NCBI GenBank assembly: GCA_937862845.1
Contig: CALMCK010000131.1
Span: 1-10,492, forward strand
Reading direction: 5' to 3'
Origin: an uncultured Burkholderiaceae bacterium
GTDB lineage: Bacteria; Pseudomonadota; Gammaproteobacteria; Burkholderiales; Burkholderiaceae
Length of the DNA stretch: 10,492 bases
Below the pieces are notes generated by a model. That model saw only the letters and a program-made list of their open reading frames with translations, made no database searches and was not told where the DNA came from. Of the stretch, positions 6,201 to 10,492 are shown one piece after another (position 1 is the stretch's first letter; each line of letters begins with the position of its first letter). The position numbers were made by a program, and so were the translations under genes.

Positions 6201-8682
6201 CGGTGAGGTTGGAAACGACGTGACAGGCGAAGAGAACGTGGCGCTGGCTGGACTTCGTGCAGGGCAAAACGTCACTGGTAACCAAAATATTGCCATTGGT
6301 TCGGCTGCCGGCAATGGCATCACGGCTAGCCGCACCATCAGCATGGGCCAAGGTGCCACAGCCAGCAAAGACGACGCCATCGCCATCGGCACGGGCGCCA
6401 AAGCCAGCGGCGTGGGCGCGATCGCAATTGGCTTGAACAGCGAAGCCACAGGTTCCATCGCCATGGGCAAAGGCTCTAAAGCTGCCCTGGGCAGCAGCGC
6501 CTACGGTGACGGCGCCATCGCCAACACCATTGCCTCCAGCGTGGCGCTGGGTGACCAATCGGTTGCCACAACGGCAGCAGGCATTGCTGGCTATGTGCCA
6601 CCACCAGCGGATGCGGCGCAAAAAACCCGCATCAACGCCACCACCAGCACCTTAGGTGCAGTGTCTGTGGGCGATGCAGCCAACAACAAATTCCGCCAAA
6701 TCACAGGCGTGGCAGCGGGTACGGCTGATTCTGATGCCGTCAACGTCGCGCAATTGGTGGCGGTGCAAGGCAGCATTGCGGCCTCAGCGACGCATTACTA
6801 CAGCGTGAATGACGGCGGTACGGCGGGTGGTAACTACAACAACGATGGCGCGGTGTTCACTGGTGATATTGCAATGGGCGTGGGTGCCAGCGCGATGGGC
6901 TTTCCTACAGGCGGTAATGCGATTGCACTGGGTTCAGATGCCACTGCAATGGGTCAATACTCCATTGCACTGGGCAAAGATAGTAATGCAACGGGTGGTG
7001 CTGCGATTGCAATCGGTCGCAAATCTGAAGCGTCAGGCACCAGTGTGGCATTGGGTCGTACGGCCTCATCATTAGCGGATAAAGGTGTCGCAGTGGGTGA
7101 TAATGCCAATGTCGATGCAGCAGCAACCGATGGTGTGGCCATCGGCACCGACGCCAAAGTCACCCTCGCCAACAACGTGGCACTGGGTGCTAATTCTGTC
7201 GACCGTGCTTTCACCACAGAAACCACAGCCACTGTACAGGGCCGCACCGCGACCTTAAACGCAGACGGCACCATCACTTACACCGCAGGCCCAGCCGTGA
7301 CCTACTCAGGTTTCGCTGGCACTGCAACGGGTGTGGTGTCTGTGGGCAGCGTGGGTGCAGAGCGCCAAATCATCAACGTCGCCCCTGGTGCGATTACTGC
7401 CACATCAACAGATGCCATCAACGGCAGCCAATTGTTTGCGATTGCCAACACCATCAGCGGTCAAGTCACCAATATTGTCAACAATGCACAAACGCATTTT
7501 TACAGTGTTAATGGCAACAACAAAGCGGGCAATTACGCCAATGACGGCGCAACGGGCACAAACAGTTTGGCCGCAGGTGTGAACAGCACCGCTACAGGCG
7601 ATAACAGCACAGCAGTGGGCAATGGCAGTACCAGCGCCGCAGTCAGCTCGGTTGCCGTCGGTGACGGCGCGAACGTCGCCGCAGCGGCCACATCGGGCGT
7701 CGCGATTGGTAAAGGCAGCTCAGTGACCACCGCAGGTGGCGTCGCCATCGGTGAAGGCTCAGTTTCCAGCACAGCAGGTGGTGTCGCAGGCTATGTGCCA
7801 CCGCCAGCGGATGCAGCGCAAACCGCCAGCATCGCCGCCACCACCAGCACCACAGGCAGCTTTGCCGTCGGTGATGCGAGCAATGGTGTTTATCGCCAAA
7901 TCACAGGCGTAGCAGCAGGCTCAGCAGACTCTGATGCAGTCAATGTGGCACAGCTCAAAGCAGTGCAAGGCAGCATCGCTGCATCCGCCACGCATTACTA
8001 CAGCGTCAACGATGGTGGCACAGTACAGGCCAACTACAATAACGACGGCGCGACAGGGGCGAACAGCATCGCCTCAGGTGCAGGTGCCTCGTCGGGTGGT
8101 CAGGACTCTGTCGCTTTGGGCCACAACGCCACATCCACCATCGCCAACAACGTCGCTCTGGGTGCGAACTCAGTGGACAAAGCCGCGGTACAAGTGAGCA
8201 GCGCCACAGTCGGTGGCAGCACCTACGGTGGCTTTGCAGGCACCGCTAGCGGTGTGGTCAGTGTCGGTGATGCTGGGGCCGAGCGTCAAATCGTCAACGT
8301 CGCACCCGGTGCGATTAACAGCACCAGCACGGATGCGATTAACGGCAGTCAGCTGTACAGTGTCGCGGAAAATATTGACAACCGCATCACCAACATCGAC
8401 GAACGGGTGACCAACATCGACAACAGCATCTCAGGTCTCAAAGGCGACATCAAAAAAGCCTATGCGGGCACAGCGATGGCGATGGCATTGCAGACACCGC
8501 AGTTTGTTCCTGGCAAAACGACGTATGCGATTAGCTTGGGTCAGTTCCAGAGTGAAACAGCCTTGGGCGTGAGTTTGCGCCGCAGCAGTGATACGGGCCG
8601 ATTCAGCTGGGCGGCAGGTGTGGCGGGCTCGCGCCGTGGTGGCGTGGGTGGACACATTACATTCACAGGCACGATTGATTGA
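3214..8682 (+). CDS. YadA-type trimeric autotransporter adhesin, passenger and membrane anchor (lacks in-frame signal peptide)
   Basis: This is the body of a type Vc adhesin: three chains form an outer-membrane barrel and a surface fibre used for attachment or autoaggregation. The ORF of 1,822 codons starts formally at TTG 3214, but frame 1 is open from 3100, after TAA at 3097-3099. Numbering from 3214, the order is: head repeats of the AIAIGTGAKATG type (about 34-275); neck and connector at about 310-366; second head with variant repeats (367-780); neck/connector 827-880; third head (881-1120); neck/connector 1161-1215; short head plus FGG insert (about 1216-1383); neck/connector 1384-1445; head and GYVPPP linker (to 1560); neck/connector 1561-1615; short head, FGG insert and last neck (1691-1719); heptad stalk (1720-1748); and the 70-odd-residue YadA anchor starting AYAGTAMAMAL. 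Each neck carries the DAVN(V/I)xQL or DAINGSQL motif. The chain ends ITFTGTID rather than in an aromatic residue. The ligand cannot be predicted. Confidence 0.93.
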   Translation: MTGVPSIPSGIPGVLAADPAAINAWLATNSGLNSIALGTLNTSASGADAVAIGTSAKATGKNTISMGNGASASSTSAIAIGTGATAKGLSAYALGESSQAIGSNSVALGADSQSNTQYSFAAGRAASATGQSSVALGGGAASGGAATANGTGAIAIGGGGSTTDGAVASNTRAIAIGVGAKATGQQSISIGTGNKVSGNNSGAIGDPSIINGANSYSVGNNNTIGSTTTDAFALGNGIYLGATSGGVDTTSVTGAVALGSSSSVTTLGGVALGQNSVASTAAGVAGYDPKTGLSSTLTTATWKSTLGAVSVGNGTTATRQITGVAAGTAATDAVNVAQLQSTQMHFFSVNSTDAAAGNYNNNGATGTNAIAIGSGATNNQVDAIVIGTNAKGNYKSGQVAIGANAFGSADQVLLPPGTITTIGVSGGSPINYGQAGVAIGSNAAYNATNASGVSIGPNAGVNQRGPGQYNVNIGFNSGSNSQGANNVFIGNGTSAAGAYAGAITTTNIDNGGGSGGSITGTQTQLIGDDPDPSKRPKGVISNGSVMLGTYSGNEMSGNQNLGIGTASSQKVIGNQNVTVGFNSGSAVTGSSNAAVGYGSGNAVTGDVNTASGASAGRFVNGNSNTAMGVDAGGFVNGSDNVAMGSQAGLGTLGSRLAINRAISVGNKAKASTDDSIAIGSSSVASGTTSLALGLGAEATGTNSISIGNGNKVSGNNSGAFGDPSIINGANSYSVGNTNTIAAGATDAFVLGNNVNIGAYSNVVALGSNSNVTVNGGVALGSSSVANTAAGAAGYNPTTATAADKLAIQATNSTALGAISVGAAGNTRQITNVAAGTVDTDAVNVSQLKAVNNALTKGQTHYYSVNDGGTVGANYNNDGATGLNSLAAGVGASTTARGGIAIGENAIATGTSTGQQIVGAVAIGFGAAASNRSVSLGVGTGSASAKNGGNVAIGSDGDFSVAGFGNGTGSLSVGRDRVAIGTESGIRVNGNVNVAIGGEVGNDVTGEENVALAGLRAGQNVTGNQNIAIGSAAGNGITASRTISMGQGATASKDDAIAIGTGAKASGVGAIAIGLNSEATGSIAMGKGSKAALGSSAYGDGAIANTIASSVALGDQSVATTAAGIAGYVPPPADAAQKTRINATTSTLGAVSVGDAANNKFRQITGVAAGTADSDAVNVAQLVAVQGSIAASATHYYSVNDGGTAGGNYNNDGAVFTGDIAMGVGASAMGFPTGGNAIALGSDATAMGQYSIALGKDSNATGGAAIAIGRKSEASGTSVALGRTASSLADKGVAVGDNANVDAAATDGVAIGTDAKVTLANNVALGANSVDRAFTTETTATVQGRTATLNADGTITYTAGPAVTYSGFAGTATGVVSVGSVGAERQIINVAPGAITATSTDAINGSQLFAIANTISGQVTNIVNNAQTHFYSVNGNNKAGNYANDGATGTNSLAAGVNSTATGDNSTAVGNGSTSAAVSSVAVGDGANVAAAATSGVAIGKGSSVTTAGGVAIGEGSVSSTAGGVAGYVPPPADAAQTASIAATTSTTGSFAVGDASNGVYRQITGVAAGSADSDAVNVAQLKAVQGSIAASATHYYSVNDGGTVQANYNNDGATGANSIASGAGASSGGQDSVALGHNATSTIANNVALGANSVDKAAVQVSSATVGGSTYGGFAGTASGVVSVGDAGAERQIVNVAPGAINSTSTDAINGSQLYSVAENIDNRITNIDERVTNIDNSISGLKGDIKKAYAGTAMAMALQTPQFVPGKTTYAISLGQFQSETALGVSLRRSSDTGRFSWAAGVAGSRRGGVGGHITFTGTID
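3313..4110 (+). repeat. Head region 1: YadA-type left-handed beta-roll repeats
   Basis: Short degenerate repeats of about 14-16 codons follow the pattern AIAIGxGAxAxGxxS, for example AVAIGTSAKATGKNTISMG then AIAIGTGATAKGLSAYALG. This is the known YadA head beta-roll. Repeats diverge at synonymous sites, so this is old protein-level repetition, not a young tandem array. It ends in a GVAGYDP linker (about 4051) leading to the first neck. Confidence 0.85.
4168..4311 (+). repeat. Neck 1 plus HANS-like connector 1
   Basis: The neck reads RQITGVAAGTAATDAVNVAQL from 4168, followed at 4243 by MHFFSVNSTDAAAGNYNNNG and a return to head repeats. In other adhesins the neck narrows the wide beta-roll into a coiled coil, and a HANS-type connector widens it again. 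The MHFFSVNS form resembles the KYFHVNS/HANS class. Here both lie almost back to back, with practically no stalk between them. Confidence 0.75.
4600..5165 (+). repeat. Variant head repeats (NVxIGxxAG type), first island
   Basis: Repeats of about 18-20 residues with the pattern GxNxVxGNxNVAxGxxAG replace the usual YadA head units. Examples are VTGSSNAAVGYGSGNAVTG, VNGNSNTAMGVDAG and VNGSDNVAMGSQAG. Codon choice (GGG Gly, ATT Ile) looks different from the flanks. A linker with DDPDPSKRPKG interrupts it at about 4797-4830. Such NVAIG-type repeats also occur in phage-tail-fibre-like beta-roll proteins, from general family knowledge. Confidence 0.65.
5692..5856 (+). repeat. Neck 2 plus connector 2
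   Basis: The neck RQITNVAAGTVDTDAVNVSQ starts at 5692. A short linker AVNNALTKGQT leads to the connector HYYSVNDGGTVGANYNNDG from 5791. The connector matches those at 6793 and 7993 closely. Confidence 0.75.
6046..6330 (+). repeat. Variant head repeats (NVAIGxxxG type), second island
   Basis: These follow the same longer repeat pattern as at 4600-5165: NVAIGSDGDFSVAG, RVAIGTESGIRVNGNVNVAIG, VTGEENVALAGLRAGQNVTG and NQNIAIGSAAGNGITASR. The usual short YadA units resume after about 6333. Both islands end in a nearly identical transition (SR followed by a serine-rich head unit), which suggests a common cassette. Confidence 0.6.
6589..6852 (+). repeat. Long-range repeat copy A (GYVPPP linker, neck 3, connector 3)
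   Basis: This copy contains the GYVPPPADAAQ linker at 6589, neck RQITGVAAGTADSDAVNVAQL at 6694 and connector HYYSVNDGGTAGGNYNNDG at 6793. Every landmark recurs exactly 1,200 nt downstream (7789, 7894, 7993). Some stretches are base-identical, for example CGCCAAATCACAGGCGT, while others differ at third positions. The spacing is exactly 400 codons. Confidence 0.8.
7300..7557 (+). repeat. FGG-type insert, neck 4 and connector 4
   Basis: YSGFAGTATGVVSVG (from about 7301) is the FGG-type insert that precedes necks in many adhesins. Neck 4 reads RQIINVAPGAITATSTDAIN, then GSQL, from 7363. A short stalk-like ISGQVTNIVNNAQT segment precedes the connector HFYSVNGNNKAGNYANDG (7495). This neck is of a different subtype (APGAI) from necks 1, 2, 3 and 5 (AAGT/AAGS), and pairs with the final neck at 8284. 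Confidence 0.7.
7789..8057 (+). repeat. Long-range repeat copy B (GYVPPP linker, neck 5, connector 5)
   Basis: This is the counterpart of 6589-6852: GYVPPPADAAQ linker (7789), neck RQITGVAAGSADSDAVNVAQ (7894) and connector HYYSVNDGGTVQANYNNDG (7993). QGSIAASATHYYSVNDGG is identical in protein to copy A but differs in several third bases. Confidence 0.8.
8221..8682 (+). other. Adhesin C-terminus: FGG insert, last neck, heptad stalk and YadA anchor
   Basis: TYGGFAGTASGVVSVG is the FGG-type insert, and RQIVNVAPGAINSTSTDAIN with GSQL is the last neck (from 8284). The stalk from 8371 shows clean 7-residue periods IDNRITN, IDERVTN, IDNSISG and LKGDIKK, with Asn in core positions as is common in trimeric stalks. 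The anchor AYAGTAMAMALQTPQFVPG (8458 on) leads to four amphipathic strands forming one third of the 12-stranded barrel. The last strand ends ITFTGTID, not in the usual terminal aromatic. Confidence 0.85.
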
Positions 8683-8801
8683 TGCCAGAGCAGTCATGCG
8701 CTGAATCAAAACCAATCAATGGGTTTGTTGAGTTCAATCATGAATGAAAACCATGAGTCAACTCAGCAAACACACCAAAACAATAGACGTTAGGAATGAA
8801 T
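8683..8801 (+). other. Short spacer between adhesin and TpgA-like gene
   Basis: The 119-bp spacer holds no convincing hairpin-plus-T-tract. TGAGTT near 8729 and AACTCA at 8760-8765 could pair, but over a loop of about 30 nt. Co-transcription with the adhesin is therefore likely. AGGA (8792-8795) is the ribosome binding site for the next gene. Confidence 0.5.
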
Positions 8802-9593
8802 ATGAAACTGCAAAAAAAATACTTGGCCATCGCCGCCACGACATGCATGCTGCTCGGTATGACCAGTGCACAAGCGCGCTCGAGCGCGGACAACCTCGAG
8901 TGGCCAGACCTCTCTCGCTCGTATCAGGCGGAGGGTGATTTTATCCAGCCCGACATGGTTCGCCGAGTCAAGGCTGGGGTGAGCACCAAAGACGAAGTGC
9001 GTTTGTTGTTAAACAATCCGCATTTCACCGAAGGTTATTTTGGTGTTCGTGAGTGGGATTATGTTTTTAATTTTTACACCGGTGATGGCTCGGAGTATGT
9101 CACGTGCCAGTACAAGGTGTTGTTTGATAAAGAGATGGTGGCCTCAAGCACCCATTGGAAAAACCCTGCTTGTGCAAAGTTCGTCGAAAGCAAGCCCGTG
9201 ATGAATCAATCACACCCGCTGACTTTGTCATCGGATGGTTTATTTGCCTTTGGCCGCTCGGGTTTTAATGACTTGCAACCCACAGGGCGTGAAAACCTGC
9301 ACAACCTTGCAGGTCAGATTAAGTCTGGCTATAAAAACCTGCGCTCCGTGGATGTCGTGGGTTACACTGATCGCATCGGCAGTGCTGAATCAAACATGAG
9401 CTTATCGATTGCCCGTGCCAATGCTGTGAAGCAGTTTTTGGTCTCACAAGGCATTCCTGCCGCTTTGATTCGAGCGCAGGGTGCGGGCGAAGCCAAACCA
9501 GTGGCGTTTTGCAATGGCGCAGCCACCGCAGCCACCATCGCATGCTTGATGCCGAACCGCCGAATTGAAGTGTCGGTGAACGGTGATCTTTGA
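8802..9593 (+). CDS. Periplasmic BamE-like/OmpA-like fusion, TpgA-type adhesin anchor partner
   Basis: This 263-residue exported protein has a signal peptide (MKLQKKYLAIAATTCMLLGM, cleavage after SAQA at about 25). A BamE/SmpA-OmlA-like domain follows at about 38-115 (VKAGVSTKDEVRLLLNNPHF, then REWDYVFNFYTG). An OmpA-like peptidoglycan-binding domain occupies about 145-261. GYTDRIGS and LSIARANAV supply the Asp (190) and Arg (205) that in E. coli OmpA (Asp271, Arg286) bind diaminopimelate, with identical 15-residue spacing. MPNRRIEVSVNG is the typical end. Cys pairs 102/124 and 237/248 could form disulfides. TpgA of Acinetobacter, encoded directly downstream of the adhesin AtaA, is known to link the adhesin anchor to peptidoglycan. 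Position and domains here suggest the same role. Start 8802 is preferred over ATG 8796 because AGGA is 6 nt before it but abuts 8796. No proper lipobox is seen, so it is probably not a lipoprotein. Confidence 0.85.
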   Translation: MKLQKKYLAIAATTCMLLGMTSAQARSSADNLEWPDLSRSYQAEGDFIQPDMVRRVKAGVSTKDEVRLLLNNPHFTEGYFGVREWDYVFNFYTGDGSEYVTCQYKVLFDKEMVASSTHWKNPACAKFVESKPVMNQSHPLTLSSDGLFAFGRSGFNDLQPTGRENLHNLAGQIKSGYKNLRSVDVVGYTDRIGSAESNMSLSIARANAVKQFLVSQGIPAALIRAQGAGEAKPVAFCNGAATAATIACLMPNRRIEVSVNGDL

Positions 9594-9788
9594 TCTTAAA
9601 TATCTGAAAATATCTGAAATGAGGGGGCGTGGGCGTGTTGTTGTCAAAGCTGGACAAGCCACAAAGCCTGCTGCCACCTCATGGAGGTTTGATTTTTGCC
9701 AAACAATGGCCTAAATAAACAGTAAAATAGCAGTGATTATGACCGCCCAACGCGAGGCGCGCAGCGTGATGAAAAACAATAACGATGG
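9594..9788. other. Intergenic region between TpgA-like gene and response regulator
   Basis: No convincing gene is present. It contains a perfect tandem 10-nt repeat AAATATCTGA (9598-9607 and 9608-9617) and the weak hairpin at 9676-9688. TAAAAT at 9723-9728 resembles a -10 box, but no matching -35 lies 16-18 bp upstream. The response regulator promoter is probably here but is unresolved. Confidence 0.45.
9676..9697 (+). terminator. Weak candidate terminator after the adhesin/TpgA-like operon
   Basis: ACCTC (9676-9680) pairs with GAGGT (9684-9688) around a 3-nt ATG loop, followed by a T-rich tail TTGATTTTT. The stem is only 5 bp and the tail is interrupted, so this is a low-confidence call based mainly on position. 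Confidence 0.25.
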
Positions 9789-10492
9789 ATTGACATAAGA
9801 ATAGCAGTATTGGACGACGAAAAAACCCAGTTGCAGTTGATAGAGCAAGCGCTCATCGGTGGTGACAATCAATGGGGTGAAGACATCGATGTGCAGTTTT
9901 TTAGCAGTGGTGAGGCAATGCTGCAAACGGCGAAGCGCGAATTTTTCGATTGCTATTTGCTCGATCGCCGGGTGGGCGATATGAGTGGGGACGTGATTTT
10001 GCAGTGGCTGCGCCAATACGGTGAAAAAACGCATGGTGATTATTCGATTGTCATCATGCTGACCAGTTTGCGTGCCGAGGGTGAGGTGGTCAGCTCGTTG
10101 ACTTTGGGGGCGAATGATTACATCATTAAACCCTTTCGCCCCGCCGAGCTGGTCGCACGGATTAAGCGAGCACTGGAGACGAAACGAGCTTTGAGCAACG
10201 CAAATACTGCTGCGCCAGTAGTGATGGCGGATGACTCTGACGGCGATGTGGTGAACTTGTGTGGTTATGAGTTTGAGCCGTTTTCAAACACAGTGACCTT
10301 TAATGGCAAGTCCGTGGTCTTGACGGGACGTGAGTTTGCATTGGCGTTGTTGTTGTTTCGCAATGCGGGTCGCTCGGTGTCGCGTCAGTCAATTTTTGAA
10401 GTCGTCTGGCGACGCGTCGATGGCGGCAGTAACCGCACGCTCGACACCCACATTTACCGTGTGCGCCACAGGTTAAAGCTCAATCCAGAAAA
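9789..10492 (+). CDS. OmpR-family response regulator, 3'-truncated by window edge, start codon unclear
   Basis: This is a two-component transcription regulator. The receiver domain begins IRIAVLDDEK, with the acidic pair at 9813-9818. It continues with the phospho-acceptor Asp in CYLLDRRVGD (codon 9963-9965), the switch Thr in IVIMLTS (10062-10064) and the conserved Lys in YIIKPF (10128-10130). A linker of about 35 residues leads to a winged-helix DNA-binding domain: LTGREFALALLLFRNAGRSV, SRQSIFEVVWRR and RTLDTHIYRVRHRLKL. The last stretch is the recognition helix region. The frame closes upstream at TAA 9780-9782, and no ATG, GTG or TTG lies between it and the receiver's first strand. Candidates are ATT at 9789 (giving M-DIRIAVLDDE) or ATG at 9785 if one base of GATTGAC is extra (giving MDDIRIAVLDDE). 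TTG at 9810 would delete the first beta strand. No sensor kinase is in the window. Confidence 0.88.
   Translation, partial: MDIRIAVLDDEKTQLQLIEQALIGGDNQWGEDIDVQFFSSGEAMLQTAKREFFDCYLLDRRVGDMSGDVILQWLRQYGEKTHGDYSIVIMLTSLRAEGEVVSSLTLGANDYIIKPFRPAELVARIKRALETKRALSNANTAAPVVMADDSDGDVVNLCGYEFEPFSNTVTFNGKSVVLTGREFALALLLFRNAGRSVSRQSIFEVVWRRVDGGSNRTLDTHIYRVRHRLKLNPE

Noticed and set aside
5832..6470. Minus-strand open frames (up to 212 codons) across the adhesin gene
   Set aside because: The repeated Gly/Ala/Ile codons of the head produce periodic stop-free reading on the other strand (runs of PMAMA-like residues). No ribosome sites and no plausible proteins.
3300..8300. Possible CRISPR-like or microsatellite array because of frequent short repeats
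   Set aside because: Repeat units are protein-level beta-roll motifs with variable DNA. There are no constant repeats separated by unique spacers of equal length.
8744..8938. 64-codon ORF overlapping the start of the TpgA-like gene
   Set aside because: It overlaps the clear signal peptide of the TpgA-like protein in another frame and encodes no recognisable feature.
9619..9714. 31-codon ORF (MRGRGRVVVKAGQATKPAAT...) between TpgA-like gene and response regulator
   Set aside because: No Shine-Dalgarno, no known family, and it overlaps the only candidate terminator. Not enough to call a gene.

Overview
The window looks like chromosome of a Gram-negative bacterium, most likely a beta-proteobacterium. 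Moderate-GC coding DNA encodes ordinary housekeeping enzymes beside a very large trimeric autotransporter adhesin. The adhesin's signal peptide carries the extended signal peptide region (ESPR) known from beta- and gamma-proteobacteria. No genus can be named from the sequence alone.

Layout: (1) 2-1369 (+), the C-terminal five-sixths of GMP synthase GuaA, cut by the window edge. (2) 1513-1550, a perfect 18-bp hairpin with A/T tracts on both sides, serving as a bidirectional terminator between convergent genes. (3) 1569-2570 (-), a complete beta-ketoacyl-ACP synthase III (FabH-type) with its Cys-His-Asn triad and probable promoters at 2597-2660. (4) 2661-2926, an AT-rich stretch with no credible gene, acting as leader of the adhesin. 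(5) 2927-8682 (+), a YadA-type trimeric autotransporter adhesin of about 1,900 residues. It has an ESPR signal peptide, many 14-residue-type head repeats, five internal neck/connector modules, two FGG-type inserts, a short coiled-coil stalk and a C-terminal membrane anchor. The signal peptide lies in a different reading frame from the rest, so as written the gene is broken after about codon 65. (6) 8802-9593 (+), a secreted BamE-like plus OmpA-like two-domain protein of the TpgA kind, which would tie the adhesin anchor to peptidoglycan. (7) From about 9789 (+) to the window end, an OmpR-family response regulator with no normal start codon in frame.

The functional core is the adhesin and its periplasmic partner. 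The adhesin would be exported by Sec, trimerise in the outer membrane through the C-terminal anchor and display a long fibre. The downstream protein would hold the anchor to the cell wall. The two are 119 bp apart with no terminator visible between them, so they probably share a transcript. GuaA and FabH are unrelated housekeeping neighbours.

The points most worth checking are the frameshift between signal peptide and passenger, the missing start codon of the response regulator, the atypical non-aromatic C-terminus of the adhesin, and the mosaic structure of the head. No CRISPR array, tRNA, rRNA or insertion sequence was seen.
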